DNA from: Nocardia mangyaensis
GTDB taxonomy: Bacteria; Actinomycetota; Actinomycetes; Mycobacteriales; Mycobacteriaceae
Length of the DNA: 64,000 bases
Direction of reading: 5' to 3'
NCBI RefSeq assembly: GCF_001886715.1
Contig: NZ_CP018082.1
Coordinates: 124,001-188,000 of the forward strand
In this document: positions 36,461 through 45,914 of the stretch, one piece after another
How the letters are laid out: each line of letters starts with the position of its first letter
Numbering within the stretch: position 1 is the stretch's first letter
Program-made: the position numbers and the translations under genes
The notes under the pieces: model-generated
Database searches by the model: none
What the model saw: only the letters and a program-made list of their open reading frames with translations
What the model was told of the DNA's origin: nothing

Positions 36461-37525
36461 ATGCGTACACTGCGCCGCAAGCGTGGGCCCGTGAAGACCG
36501 CGGCACCGGGTTCCTGGGTGCGGCGCTGGGCCGTAGGCGTCTCCATGGCACTGCTGGTGCCGATCGGCACGGCGGTCGGTGGCGGCGTCGCCCCCGCGTC
36601 GGCGGCGTTCAATCCCGCCGCGTTCGACTTCTGGGTCGACTCGCCCGAGATGGGCCCGATCAAGTCCCGCGTCCTGCGCGCGGCCGACGGCAATACCCAC
36701 CGCGTCGTCTACGTCCTCGACGGCCAGCGCGCGCCGGAGACGCTCAACGGCTGGGAGATCGAGACCGACATCCCCAACGCGCTCGCCGCGGCCAACATCA
36801 ACGTGGTGATGCCGGTCGGCGGCATGTCCAGCTTCTACGCCGACTGGAACGCGCCGAGCCAGTTCTTCGGCATTCCGGCCGGCGGCCCCGGCGGTTCCGG
36901 TTCGGGCGCGGCCGACGCGTTCTCCGGCGGCCCCGGCAAGAGCTACCGCTACACCTGGGAATCGTTCCTCACCAACCATCTGCGCAACGCGCTGGCCCAG
37001 CGGCTGGGCTTCAATCCGAACCGCAACGGCGTCTTCGGCCTGTCGATGGGCGGCTCGGCCGCGCTGACCCTGGCGGCCTATCACCCGGACCAGTTCTCCT
37101 TCGCCGGTGCGTTCTCCGGTTACCTCAACATCTCCGCGCCCGGCATGCGCGAGGCCATCCGCATCGCCATGCTCGACGCGGGCGGCTACAACGTGGACTC
37201 GATGGCACCGCCGTGGGGCCCACAGTGGCTGCGGATGGATCCGTTCGTCTTCGCCCCCAACCTGGTAGGCAACAACACCCGGTTGTGGATAGCGGCCGCC
37301 TCAGGCCTGCCGACCGATACCGACGGCCCGAACATCGGCACCGTCAACGGCATGGCGCTCGAGGCGCTCGCGCTGGCCAACACCCGCGCCTTCGAGGTCC
37401 GCATGGCCACCCTCGGCGCCCGCAACGTCCACTACTCGTTCCCGCCGTTCGGCATCCACTCCTGGCGCAACTGGAATGACGAGGCGCTGCGGATGATTCC
37501 GGATATGTCGAACAACATCGGCTAG
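36461..37525 (+). CDS. Mycolyltransferase, antigen 85 type (copy 2)
   Basis: A 354-residue exported paralog, closest to copy 1 along its length. The signal peptide ends near PASA/AF. The nucleophile block is GLSMGGSAALTLAAYHP (Ser195), the acid lies in GMALEALAL and the histidine in GIHSWRNW. It also carries a Gly/Ser-rich insertion (GGPGGSGSGAADAFSGG) before the KWE-like block, here YTWE. It has its own upstream region and terminator, so it is expressed independently. Confidence 0.93.
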   Translation: MRTLRRKRGPVKTAAPGSWVRRWAVGVSMALLVPIGTAVGGGVAPASAAFNPAAFDFWVDSPEMGPIKSRVLRAADGNTHRVVYVLDGQRAPETLNGWEIETDIPNALAAANINVVMPVGGMSSFYADWNAPSQFFGIPAGGPGGSGSGAADAFSGGPGKSYRYTWESFLTNHLRNALAQRLGFNPNRNGVFGLSMGGSAALTLAAYHPDQFSFAGAFSGYLNISAPGMREAIRIAMLDAGGYNVDSMAPPWGPQWLRMDPFVFAPNLVGNNTRLWIAAASGLPTDTDGPNIGTVNGMALEALALANTRAFEVRMATLGARNVHYSFPPFGIHSWRNWNDEALRMIPDMSNNIG

Positions 37526-37540
37526 TCCGTCCCGATCAGG

Positions 37541-37577
37541 AATCGCCCGGCGCATTCCCGCGCCGGGCGATTGTTTT
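37541..37577 (+). terminator. Intrinsic terminator after mycolyltransferase copy 2
   Basis: AATCGCCCGGCGC (37541-37553) pairs with GCGCCGGGCGATT (37560-37572) around ATTCCC, followed by GTTTT. The rest of the gap to 37827 holds no recognised feature beyond the presumed promoter of copy 3. Confidence 0.9.
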
Positions 37578-37827
37578 CCGGCGCTCGCCGGGCTGAACCG
37601 GAGGTTCACGGCCGCTGAGCTCGGCCGATCGACGCGAGCGGCGCACCGATTTCGAGAGCCGAGTTCTGTTGGCCTTGCAGTTGATTCAGGTCTCGAATAT
37701 TCTGCGGCGAGCGTAAGTGTGACCAGATCGTTGTTTCACCTGTCTGATCGGCCGGATTGTCGGGGTCCGCCCGTCGCGTCGAGACGAGACTGGCATGCCA
37801 CAACAGCAGAAAGAGAGCGGAATTCAC

Positions 37828-38862
37828 ATGCGTTTCGGCAGGGCCACCGCGCCGAAGGGTGACCACTCGGGCACGTCCCGAGCAGTAGCACCTCGTGGTT
37901 GGCGTAATCGAATTCTAGCTGTCGGCGCAGCGGCCCTCGTGCTGCCGCTCGCCGCGGGGGCGGCCCCGACCGCGTTCGCCGCCCCGGTGTCCGCACCGGT
38001 GCTGCGGGCGCCCGCGGGCGGGTACGAAGAGCTCATGGTGCCGTCGAAGATGGGCCCGGTGAAGGTCCAGGTGCAGTGGGCGCGCCACGGTGGCACCGCC
38101 GCGCTCTACCTGCTCGATGGCCTGCGGGCCCGCGACGACCGCAACGCCTGGTCGTTCGAGACCAACGCGCTCGAGCAGTTCGCCAACGACAACGTCACCC
38201 TGGTGATGCCGGTCGGTGGCCAGTCCAGCTGGTACGCCGACTGGACCTCGGCGAGCAACACCAACGGCCAGAAGACCACCTACAAGTGGGAGACCTTCCT
38301 GACCGAGGAGCTGCCGGCCTTCCTCGAGGGCTACGGCGTCTCCCGCACCAACAACGCGGCGCTCGGCCTGTCGATGTCGGGTCCGGCCGCGCTGCGGCTG
38401 GCCGCCCTGCACCGCGATCAGTTCAAGCACGCGTCCTCGCTCTCGGGCCCGCTGAACTGGAACGCCCCCGGTATGCGCGAGGCCATCCGCGTGATGATGC
38501 TCGACGCCGGTCGTTTCAACGTCGACTCCATGGCCGCGCCGTGGAGCCCGGCGTGGCTGCGGATGGACCCGATGGTCTTCGCGCCCGAGCTGCGTGGTCT
38601 GCCGATGTACATCTCCGCGGCCAGCGGCCTGCCCGGCCAGCACGACCGTCCGGCCGGTCTGGGCGGGGCCTACAACACCGCCAACGCGATGGGCATCGAG
38701 GTCATCTCGATGGTGAGCACCAGGGCCTTCCAGTCCCGGCTGAACACCCTCGGCATCAACGCGGTCTACGACTTCCCGTCCAACGGCACCCACTCGTGGA
38801 AGTACTGGGAAGACCAGCTGTGGAAGGCGCGTCCGCACATCCTGAACGCACTGGGCGCCTGA
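37828..38862 (+). CDS. Mycolyltransferase, antigen 85 type (copy 3)
   Basis: A 344-residue exported paralog. The signal peptide ends near PTAFA/AP. It keeps the triad: GLSMSGPAALRLAALH (Ser182), acid in AMGIEVISM and histidine in GTHSWKYW. The nucleophile loop has Ser-Met-Ser-Gly rather than Ser-Met-Gly-Gly, and the Gly/Ser-rich insertion of copies 1 and 2 is absent. I start it at the ATG at 37828 after AGAGAGCGG; an ATG-like start at 37795 would add 11 hydrophilic residues. Confidence 0.92.
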   Translation: MRFGRATAPKGDHSGTSRAVAPRGWRNRILAVGAAALVLPLAAGAAPTAFAAPVSAPVLRAPAGGYEELMVPSKMGPVKVQVQWARHGGTAALYLLDGLRARDDRNAWSFETNALEQFANDNVTLVMPVGGQSSWYADWTSASNTNGQKTTYKWETFLTEELPAFLEGYGVSRTNNAALGLSMSGPAALRLAALHRDQFKHASSLSGPLNWNAPGMREAIRVMMLDAGRFNVDSMAAPWSPAWLRMDPMVFAPELRGLPMYISAASGLPGQHDRPAGLGGAYNTANAMGIEVISMVSTRAFQSRLNTLGINAVYDFPSNGTHSWKYWEDQLWKARPHILNALGA

Positions 38863-38887
38863 CAGTTTTCGCCCAGCAACACTGAGA

Positions 38888-38922
38888 AGACCGGTCCACC
38901 CGCAGGGTGGGCCGGTCTTTTT
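38888..38922 (+). terminator. Intrinsic terminator after mycolyltransferase copy 3
   Basis: AGACCGGTCCACCC (38888-38901) pairs with GGGTGGGCCGGTCT (38905-38918), allowing one G-T pair, around GCA, and is followed by TTTT. Confidence 0.9.
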
Positions 38923-39021
38923 GCTGTGCGTGGCCCTCGCGTGTCTTCCCCGGTTATCGTCCTGCGCTGCGGTACAACCAACGGTGAGGCTGGTCCCAGG
39001 GCGGGGATGAGGAGGTCGCGT

Positions 39022-40842
39022 GTGTTGAAACATCGTGTCCGAGCGCCGATGCGGCGAATCCTCGGAATCGCGGCCATGACCGCGGCCCTGCTCGCACCGG
39101 CGCTCGTCGTTCCCGCCCAGGCGTCCGCGGCCACCGCGGCGGTCCAGCGGGTGGAATGGCTCTCCGATCGCCGGGTGGCGATGTGGGTGTTCTCGCCCGC
39201 CATGAACACCCCGATCCAGGTGCAGATGCTGTTGGCCAGGGACTGGAACTCTCATCCCGACGCGACATTCCCCCTGCTGCTGATGCTGGACGGTCTGCGC
39301 GCGCAGGACGATGAGAACGGCTGGACCAAGGACGCCGATGCCGAGGTCTTCTACGCCGACAAGAACGTCAACGTGGTGCTGCCGGTCGGCGGCCAGGCGA
39401 GCTGGTACTCCGACTGGATCTCACCCGACAACGGTTTCACCTACAAATGGGAGACGTTCCTCACCAAGGAACTGATTCCGGTGCTCGAACGCGACTGGCG
39501 CACCTCCCAGGTGCGTGGGGTGCAGGGGCTTTCGATGGGCGGCACGGCCGCGATGAATCTGGCCGGCCGCAATCCGGGCCTGATGAAGTACGCGGCCTCC
39601 TATTCGGGCCTGCTCACCACTACGACGCTCGGTATGCCGCAGGCGATCCAGTTCGCCAACAAGGACGCTGGCGGGTTCGACGCAGGCGCCATGTGGGGTC
39701 CGCCCGGTGGCCCGGAGTGGGCCGCGCACGATCCGTACCTGCTGGCCGAGAAGCTGGCGGGCGTGAGCATGTACGTCTCCAGCGGCAGCGGCTTGGCCGG
39801 TACCCATGACCAACTCAGCACGATGCCGCTGATCAGCGAGAACTGGGCGGGCACCGGCTTGGAGATCCTGGCCAGGATGTCGACCCAGAACTTCGTCACC
39901 AAGCTGGAGAAGCTGTCGATTCCGGTGCAGGCGAACTACCGTCCGGCAGGTACCCACACCTGGCCGTACTGGGATTTCGAGATGCGCCAGTCCTGGCCCC
40001 AGGCGGCCGCGGCGCTAGGCACCGATCCCGGTGGGACGGACTGCACGCTCGGCGGCGCGATCGAGGCGGTGGCGACCGCGGCCGACTGGCTCGGCGGCTG
40101 TCTGACCGCGGAGTACCCCGCGGCCGGTGGCGTGGTGCAGGACTTCCGCAACGGCCGGGTGTTCCATTCCGCCGCGACCGGCGCGCACGCGGTGGCCGGG
40201 CGGATCGGCGGCACCTACGCCGGCGTCGGCGGTCCCGACTCCCCGCTCGGCCTGCCGACCGGCGGCGAGCACGGCCTGCCCGACAACCGCGGCCGGATGC
40301 AGACCTTCGAGCACGGCTCGATCTACTGGACGCCCGCCACCGGCGCGCACGTGGTGCGCGGCGCGATCCTCGACGCCTGGGGCGAGCAGGGCTTCGAGGG
40401 CGGACCCGCCGGCTACCCGGTGGCCGCCGAGGCACCGACACCGAGCCGCGAGGGTTCGGTGCAGTCCTTCGAGCACGGTCCGATCTTCTACAGTGCCGCC
40501 ACCGGCGCGCACCGGCTCGAGGGCTTCATCCTGGACAAGTACGCCGAGCTCGGCTTCGAGAACAGTCCGCTGGGCTTCCCGGTGGCCGAGGAGGAGCCGT
40601 TGAAGGACTTCGGCCGGTACGCGAGGTTCGAGGGCGGCAACATCTACTGGAGCCCGCTCTCGGGTGCCTGGTCGGTGCGCAACGGCGCGCTCGCCGACGC
40701 CTGGGGCGCGCAGGGCTTCGAGAACGGCAGGCTCGGCTATCCGGTGAGCGACGAATTCACCGTCCCCGGCGGGACCCAGCAGAATTTTCAAACCGGGTTC
40801 ATCGTGGTGCGGGACGGCAAATCCGAAGTTCACGGGGTGTGA
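39022..40842 (+). CDS. Mycolyltransferase fused to four LGFP repeats (copy 4)
   Basis: A 606-residue exported protein. The signal peptide (to about PAQASA) is followed by a mycolyltransferase domain with GLSMGGTAAMNLAG (Ser171), acid in GTGLEILAR and histidine in GTHTWPYW. A Cys-containing linker follows. Four LGFP-type repeats of about 53 residues come next, marked by SPLGLPTG, AGYPVAAE, SPLGFPVAEE and LGYPVSDE. The layout resembles corynebacterial PS1/Cop1. LGFP repeats probably bind the wall. The GTG at 39022 is preceded by AGGAGG at 6 nt; earlier in-frame ATGs lack this. Confidence 0.92.
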   Translation: MLKHRVRAPMRRILGIAAMTAALLAPALVVPAQASAATAAVQRVEWLSDRRVAMWVFSPAMNTPIQVQMLLARDWNSHPDATFPLLLMLDGLRAQDDENGWTKDADAEVFYADKNVNVVLPVGGQASWYSDWISPDNGFTYKWETFLTKELIPVLERDWRTSQVRGVQGLSMGGTAAMNLAGRNPGLMKYAASYSGLLTTTTLGMPQAIQFANKDAGGFDAGAMWGPPGGPEWAAHDPYLLAEKLAGVSMYVSSGSGLAGTHDQLSTMPLISENWAGTGLEILARMSTQNFVTKLEKLSIPVQANYRPAGTHTWPYWDFEMRQSWPQAAAALGTDPGGTDCTLGGAIEAVATAADWLGGCLTAEYPAAGGVVQDFRNGRVFHSAATGAHAVAGRIGGTYAGVGGPDSPLGLPTGGEHGLPDNRGRMQTFEHGSIYWTPATGAHVVRGAILDAWGEQGFEGGPAGYPVAAEAPTPSREGSVQSFEHGPIFYSAATGAHRLEGFILDKYAELGFENSPLGFPVAEEEPLKDFGRYARFEGGNIYWSPLSGAWSVRNGALADAWGAQGFENGRLGYPVSDEFTVPGGTQQNFQTGFIVVRDGKSEVHGV

Positions 40843-40955
40843 GCTCGGACTGAGAACTCTCTGAGCATCCTCGCGTGGAACGCGAAGTGGTTGGTAGTCC
40901 GGCTAGCCTGGTCAGCGACCGCTTCCCTGACGAATGATCGAGGAAAGACATCTTC

Positions 40956-41462
40956 ATGCATCGGATCCCTGGCAAGGTAGCCGGATCGGTCGCGGCCCTG
41001 GCTGCCGTCGCCCTGTTGTCGGCCTGTGGTGGCAACGACTCGACCGCGTCGCAGACGCCCACTCTCTCCTCGAGCGCGGCCGCGTCGACGACCTCGGCGG
41101 AGGTCATCACCCCGCCGTCCGAGGCCGACCCCACGCCGTCGGAGTCGCCGGACTCCTCGGTTCCCGAGCAGCCGCAGACCGCGCCGGAGGGCCAGCCGAC
41201 CCCCGCCGGGCCGGTCACGGGCAACGATCAGGCATTCCTCGACGAGCTGAGCAAGAACGGGATCAACCCGGCCGATCCGTCGGTCGCGCTGACCGCGGCG
41301 AACTACATCTGCCAGACCCGCGCCACCGGCGCCAGCGACGCCGACATCGCCACCTTCGTCGCCGCGATGGCCGGCACCGATCCCGCCTTCGACGAGTCGA
41401 AGATGGATGTCAACAAGGCAGCTGAGATCTACATCGCCGCCGCGACCGCGACCTACTGCTAG
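40956..41462 (+). CDS. DUF732-type lipoprotein
   Basis: A 168-residue lipoprotein with lipobox LLSAC. A Ser/Thr/Pro-rich spacer (~residues 30-85) leads to a C-terminal DUF732-like helical domain (FLDELSKNGINPADPS, ALTAANYICQTRATGASDADI) with two cysteines that could pair. DUF732 proteins are abundant in mycolic-acid bacteria and have no agreed function. The ATG has GAGGAAAG 8 nt upstream. Its stop overlaps the cutinase start by one base, so the two are one transcript. Confidence 0.82.
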   Translation: MHRIPGKVAGSVAALAAVALLSACGGNDSTASQTPTLSSSAAASTTSAEVITPPSEADPTPSESPDSSVPEQPQTAPEGQPTPAGPVTGNDQAFLDELSKNGINPADPSVALTAANYICQTRATGASDADIATFVAAMAGTDPAFDESKMDVNKAAEIYIAAATATYC

Positions 41463-42451
41463 TGAACGCCCGTCCGACGCGACGCGCCCGCAGGTTCTGG
41501 CCTGCGGGTTGTCTGACCGTGCTGGCACTGCTCGTGCTGGTCGTGATCGTCATCGTGCTGCTGTGGTACCTGCTGGCAGGCCGGTTGCGCGAGCCGGGGC
41601 CAACGCCGCCCGGCCCGCCGCCGCCGACATCGCAGTCGGCGGACTGTCCCGATGTGATGCTGCTCTCGATCCCGGGTACCTGGGAGTCGGCCAGCAACGA
41701 CGATCCCTACAACCCGACCGCGAACCCGATCTCGCTGATGCTCAGCGTGAGCGGGCCGCTGCGCGCGCAGTTCCCCGAAGACCGGCTCGAGGTGTACACG
41801 GTCCCGTACGTGGCCCAGTTCTCGAACCCGATCGCCATCCCGCCGGACGGGCAGGCCTCCTACAACAACAGTCGCACCGAGGGCACTGCACGGGCGACCG
41901 ACATCCTGGCCCAGCGGCACCAGCAATGCCCGCTGACCACCTACGTGATCGCCGGGTTCTCCCAGGGCGCGGTGATCGCCGGTGACGTGGCCGCCCAGAT
42001 CGGTGCCGGCAACGGCCCGGTGCCCGAGGACAAGGTGCTCGGGGTCGCGGTCCTGGCCGACGGCCGCCGCACCGCCGACACCGGTCCTGGCCAGCCCACC
42101 GAGATCGGTGATCCGCCGCCCACCGGTCAGGGCGCCGAGGTGGCGCTCAAGGGCGTCAATGTCCCTGGCATCAGTATGACCGGCCCGCGCCCCGGCGGGT
42201 TCGGCACGCTGGCCCCGCGGGTGTACTCGATTTGCGCGCCCGGCGACATGATCTGCGACGCGCCGCGCGAGGCACTCAATCCGGCCAATGCGCTGGGCAG
42301 TCTGGCCGCGCTGATCCGCTCGGCGGGGAACCCGGTACACGCGCTGTACGCGACCAACACGATCGACGGCAACGGCACTACCGCCACCCAGTGGACGGTG
42401 AACTGGGCGGCCGGGCTCATCGAGGGCGCGCCACACCCGCCGCATTCCTGA
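41462..42451 (+). CDS. Cutinase-family lipase/thioesterase (Rv3802c-like)
   Basis: A 329-residue protein with an N-terminal membrane anchor (about residues 14-38), a Pro-rich spacer, and a cutinase domain. The nucleophile lies in GFSQGAVIAG (Ser167), and CAPGDMICD carries the catalytic Asp region with its disulfide. The mycobacterial homolog beside fadD32 and pks13 has phospholipase and thioesterase activity and is needed for envelope lipid balance; it sits in the same order here. The GTG start overlaps the previous stop codon. Confidence 0.9.
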   Translation: MNARPTRRARRFWPAGCLTVLALLVLVVIVIVLLWYLLAGRLREPGPTPPGPPPPTSQSADCPDVMLLSIPGTWESASNDDPYNPTANPISLMLSVSGPLRAQFPEDRLEVYTVPYVAQFSNPIAIPPDGQASYNNSRTEGTARATDILAQRHQQCPLTTYVIAGFSQGAVIAGDVAAQIGAGNGPVPEDKVLGVAVLADGRRTADTGPGQPTEIGDPPPTGQGAEVALKGVNVPGISMTGPRPGGFGTLAPRVYSICAPGDMICDAPREALNPANALGSLAALIRSAGNPVHALYATNTIDGNGTTATQWTVNWAAGLIEGAPHPPHS

Positions 42452-42669
42452 GGCCGCGGTGTTCCCGGCGGGCCCGGAGGCGGTTGCGGAGCGCCCTCGG
42501 GGGACACCGCCGATCGGAACAGCCTGGCGGAGTTGTCACAGTCACAGCGGGTGCGTGATTGCCACCGATCATGCCTCGCTGTGACATCCGCACTCCGATC
42601 CGCTCGCACGCTGTAAAGTGCGCTGGTGTTCGAGCCCGCATACACCGCACAGCCAGGAGCGAAGAGTTC

Positions 42670-43689
42670 ATGACCGAAGCTGCCGCACCCGTCGGTGAAT
42701 TGACCGCGCTGGGTACGCCGCTGCGTCCGTTCCGCTTCGGAGCGGCCGGAGAGGGCAACAAGCAGGAGGGCGGCGCTCGCAAGTTCGTGCAGACCGCGCA
42801 GCAGGCCGAGGAATACGGGTACGACACGTTCTTCGTCCCCGATCACCTGGGCGACCAGATCGGCCCGATCGCCGCGCTGGGCGCGCTCACCCAGGCCACC
42901 GACAAGATTCGCCTCGGCACCTCGGTGCTGGCGAACGGCCTGCGCCACCCCGTCGTGCTGGCCAAGGACCTGGCCACCATCGACGTGCTGTCCAAGGGCA
43001 GGCTCGAGGTCGGTGTCGGCGCGGGCTGGATCAAGGAGGAGTTCGACAACGCGGGAATCCCGTTCGAACGCCCCGGTATCCGGCTGGAGAAGCTCGACGA
43101 GTCCCTGACCATCCTGGACACGCTGCTGCGCGGCCAGGAGTGCAATTTCGAGGGCAAGCACTACCAGGTGCGCGGCATCAAGGGCACCCCCCGGCCGCGC
43201 CAGGGTCCGCGTCCGCCACTGTGCTCCGGTGGCGGCGGCCCGAAGATGCTGGCGCTGGCGGCCAAGCACGCCGACATCGTCTCGATCGTCCCGCAGACCA
43301 CCCAGAACGGTAAGGGCCTGCTCTCGGGCATTACGCTCGAGAAGACGATCGAGAAGGTCAACATCGTCAAGGAGGCTGCCGGTGACCGGTTCGCCGACAT
43401 CGAGCTGAACTGGGCCATCACCGCCATCGTCATCACCGACGACCGGGAGAAGACCGCGGAGATGGCGTTGAACGCGATCGCCCGCGGCCTGCACCCGGAT
43501 CTCGAGGTCGACGTCGAGCTCACCGTCGAACAGATTCTGAGTTCGCCCTACGTCGCGATCGGTACGTTCGAGGAGATCGCCGAACAGATCAAGCGTGTGC
43601 GCGAACTCACGTCGATGTCGTATGTGGGCATCTTCCCCACCCAGATGGACGCTTTCGCGCCTGTCATTCCGCTGCTGCGGGAGGACTGA
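42670..43689 (+). CDS. LLM-class F420-dependent oxidoreductase
   Basis: A 339-residue TIM-barrel enzyme of the luciferase-like monooxygenase superfamily, F420-dependent type. Motifs include FFVPDHLGDQIGPIAALGAL, KIRLGTSVLAN, and GRLEVGVGAGWIKEEFDNAG. Such enzymes move hydride to or from F420 on diverse substrates. This gene is not part of the M. tuberculosis cluster between the cutinase and fadD32, so it is an insertion relative to that order. The ATG at 42670 has a purine-rich GAGCGAAGAG upstream. Own promoter likely in the 218 bp before it. Substrate unknown. Confidence 0.9.
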   Translation: MTEAAAPVGELTALGTPLRPFRFGAAGEGNKQEGGARKFVQTAQQAEEYGYDTFFVPDHLGDQIGPIAALGALTQATDKIRLGTSVLANGLRHPVVLAKDLATIDVLSKGRLEVGVGAGWIKEEFDNAGIPFERPGIRLEKLDESLTILDTLLRGQECNFEGKHYQVRGIKGTPRPRQGPRPPLCSGGGGPKMLALAAKHADIVSIVPQTTQNGKGLLSGITLEKTIEKVNIVKEAAGDRFADIELNWAITAIVITDDREKTAEMALNAIARGLHPDLEVDVELTVEQILSSPYVAIGTFEEIAEQIKRVRELTSMSYVGIFPTQMDAFAPVIPLLRED

Positions 43690-43737
43690 GCGGGGGTTCT
43701 CTGTAACATGACTCTGGTTTGAGAACATCTAGCCGAT

Positions 43738-43760
43738 AGCGGTCTACCGCGCAGACCGCT
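43738..43760. promoter_or_regulatory. Inverted repeat upstream of fadD32
   Basis: AGCGGTCT and AGACCGCT form a perfect 8-bp repeat around ACCGCGC, in the 214 bp gap before fadD32. It may be a terminator for the LLM gene (no T-tract seen) or an operator for the mycolate operon. Confidence 0.4.
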
Positions 43761-43903
43761 CGAAAATCCGCCAGGTAGTCAGGACGCACGCTCGGTGTGG
43801 TCCTGCGGGCCGGTGGCGATAGCGAGTCGGGGCCTCACAGGTGTCAGCGCCGTAGTGCGTTGCGAAAATTCACCGGTGTCCGGGCCTCGGAGGAGAAGAA
43901 GGA

Positions 43904-45817
43904 ATGGAAGAGACTTTCGACGACTACCTGGACGAGACCGGGAACATCATCATTCCCGAGGGTCGGACCCTGGTCGATCACGTCGAGAAGCACACCCGTA
44001 ACGACGCGAACACGCTCGCGTACCGCTACATCGACTACTCGCGGGAACGCGATGGCGAGGTACACGAGCTGACCTGGCAGGAGTTCGGAGTTCGGCTGCG
44101 CGCGGTGGCCGCTCGCCTGCAACAGGTGACCAACCCGGGCGACCGGGTCGCGATCCTCGCGCCGCAGGGCCTGGACTACGTGATCTCCTTCTTCGCCGCG
44201 ATCTACGCGGGCACCATCTCGGTGCCGCTGTTCGATCCGGACGAGCCGGGCCACACCGACCGCCTGCACGCCGTGCTCGGCGACTGCGAGCCCTCGGCGA
44301 TCCTCACCGCGACCTCCTCGGCCGCCGGTGTCCGCCAGTTCTTCCGCTCGCTGCCCGCCGCGCAGCGTCCCCGGATCATCGCCGTCGACGCGATCCCCGA
44401 CACCCTCGGCGAGTCCTGGATCCGCCCCGACACCGCGATCGACGACATCGCCTACCTGCAGTACACCTCGGGCTCGACCCGGGTGCCCGCCGGTGTGGAG
44501 ATCACCCACCGCGCGGTCGGCACCAACCTGCTGCAGATGATCAACTCGCTGAACATGAACGAGAACTCGCGCGGTGTCACCTGGCTCCCGCTGTTCCACG
44601 ACATGGGCCTGTTGACGGTGATCCTGCCCGCGGTCGGCGGCAAGTTCATCACCATCATGTCGCCGAGCGCGTTCGTACGCCGCCCCTCGCGCTGGATCAA
44701 CGAGCTGGCCGCTGTCTCCGACGGCGCGGGCACCTTCGCGGCCGCCCCGAACTTCGCGTTCGAGCATGCCGCCGCGCGCGGTGTGCCGAAGGCGGGCGAA
44801 TCGCTGGATCTGTCGAACGTGATCGGTCTGATCAACGGTTCCGAGCCGGTGACGGTCTCGTCGATGAAGAAGTTCAACGAGGCGTTCGCCCCCTACGGCC
44901 TGCCCAAGACGGCGATCAAGCCGTGCTACGGCATGGCCGAGGCCACGCTGTTCGTCTCCGCGACCCGGTCCGAGGACGAGGCCAAGTACCTCTACGTCGA
45001 CCGGGACGAGCTCAACAAGGGCCGGATGGTCCGGGTGGAGCAATCGGCCGACAACGCCATTGCCCAGGTCTCCTGTGGCTACGTGGGGCTGTCGCAGTGG
45101 GCCGCGATCATCGACCCCGAGTCGGTGGACGGCCCCGATGGCGGCCGCGAGCTGCCCGACGGTCAGGTCGGCGAGATCTGGCTGCACGGCAACAACATGG
45201 GCATCGGTTACTGGGGTCGCCCCGACGAGTCGACCAGGACCTTCCGCAACCGGGTCGCCGAGCGGCAGCCGGGTGGACACACCGAGGGCACCGACGCCGA
45301 CGCGGACTGGATGCGCACCGGCGACTTCGGCGTCTACTTCGAAGGTGAGCTGTACATCACCGGTCGCGTCAAGGACCTGGTGATCGTCGACGGCCGCAAC
45401 CATTACCCGCAGGATCTGGAGTACTCCGCGCAGGAGGCGTCCAAGGCGCTGCGGCCCGGTTTCGTCGCCGCCTTCGCGGTGCCCGCCAACCAGCTGCCCG
45501 CCGAGGTCTTCGCCGCCGACAGCCATTCCGGCCTGAAGTTCGACGCCGACGACGCGTCCGAACAGCTGGTCATCGTGGCCGAACGTGGTCCCGGTGCCGG
45601 TAAGGCCGACCCGGGCCCGATCGCCGACGCCGTGCGTGCGGCGGTCTCGCAGCGCCACGGCGTCACCGCTCGTGACATCCTGCTGGTGCCCGCGGGTTCC
45701 ATTCCGCGGACCTCCAGCGGCAAGATCGCCCGGCGGGCCTGCAAGGCCGCCTACCTCGAGGGAACGCTGCGCGGTGGTTACACCCAGCAGGCTTTCCCCG
45801 ATGCACCAGAAGAGTAA
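43904..45817 (+). CDS. fadD32: Fatty acyl-AMP ligase FadD32
   Basis: A 637-residue adenylating enzyme that activates the long meromycolic acid as acyl-AMP and loads it onto the N-terminal ACP of Pks13. The ATP-binding motif is [19 protein letters not shown], followed by [11 protein letters not shown] and [20 protein letters not shown]. The C-terminal lysine motif is [14 protein letters not shown]. The FAAL-type insertion separating it from acyl-CoA ligases fits the length. The ATG has AAGAAGGA upstream. It is followed by pks13 and accD4 as in all mycolate producers. Confidence 0.96.
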   Translation: MEETFDDYLDETGNIIIPEGRTLVDHVEKHTRNDANTLAYRYIDYSRERDGEVHELTWQEFGVRLRAVAARLQQVTNPGDRVAILAPQGLDYVISFFAAIYAGTISVPLFDPDEPGHTDRLHAVLGDCEPSAILTATSSAAGVRQFFRSLPAAQRPRIIAVDAIPDTLGESWIRPDTAIDDIAYLQYTSGSTRVPAGVEITHRAVGTNLLQMINSLNMNENSRGVTWLPLFHDMGLLTVILPAVGGKFITIMSPSAFVRRPSRWINELAAVSDGAGTFAAAPNFAFEHAAARGVPKAGESLDLSNVIGLINGSEPVTVSSMKKFNEAFAPYGLPKTAIKPCYGMAEATLFVSATRSEDEAKYLYVDRDELNKGRMVRVEQSADNAIAQVSCGYVGLSQWAAIIDPESVDGPDGGRELPDGQVGEIWLHGNNMGIGYWGRPDESTRTFRNRVAERQPGGHTEGTDADADWMRTGDFGVYFEGELYITGRVKDLVIVDGRNHYPQDLEYSAQEASKALRPGFVAAFAVPANQLPAEVFAADSHSGLKFDADDASEQLVIVAERGPGAGKADPGPIADAVRAAVSQRHGVTARDILLVPAGSIPRTSSGKIARRACKAAYLEGTLRGGYTQQAFPDAPEE

Positions 45818-45836
45818 TCGGCAGACCAGGTAGGTG

Positions 45837-45871
45837 ATGACGCCCGGCATGACACGCATGCCGGGCGTCAT
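45837..45871 (+). terminator. Strong hairpin between fadD32 and pks13
   Basis: ATGACGCCCGGCATG (45837-45851) pairs perfectly with CATGCCGGGCGTCAT (45857-45871) around ACACG. Only a weak TTCC follows. It lies in the 97 bp gap inside an operon that must be read through, so it may be a partial terminator or an mRNA processing or stability element. Confidence 0.6.
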
Positions 45872-45914
45872 TCCACGGCGCGCCCCGTACGCAGACAGGT
45901 AGCTTGAGGAATTG

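Noticed and set aside
42470..42515. Possible further R1 copy (CCCGGAGGCGGTTGCG)
   Set aside because: Only about 15 bases resemble R1 and the conserved CACGCAGGGCGCCC end is missing, so it may be chance in GC-rich DNA.
42541..42585. Inverted repeat GTCACAGCG ... CGCTGTGAC before the LLM gene
   Set aside because: Only 9 bp arms with a 27-nt spacer; too weak to call a site without conservation data.
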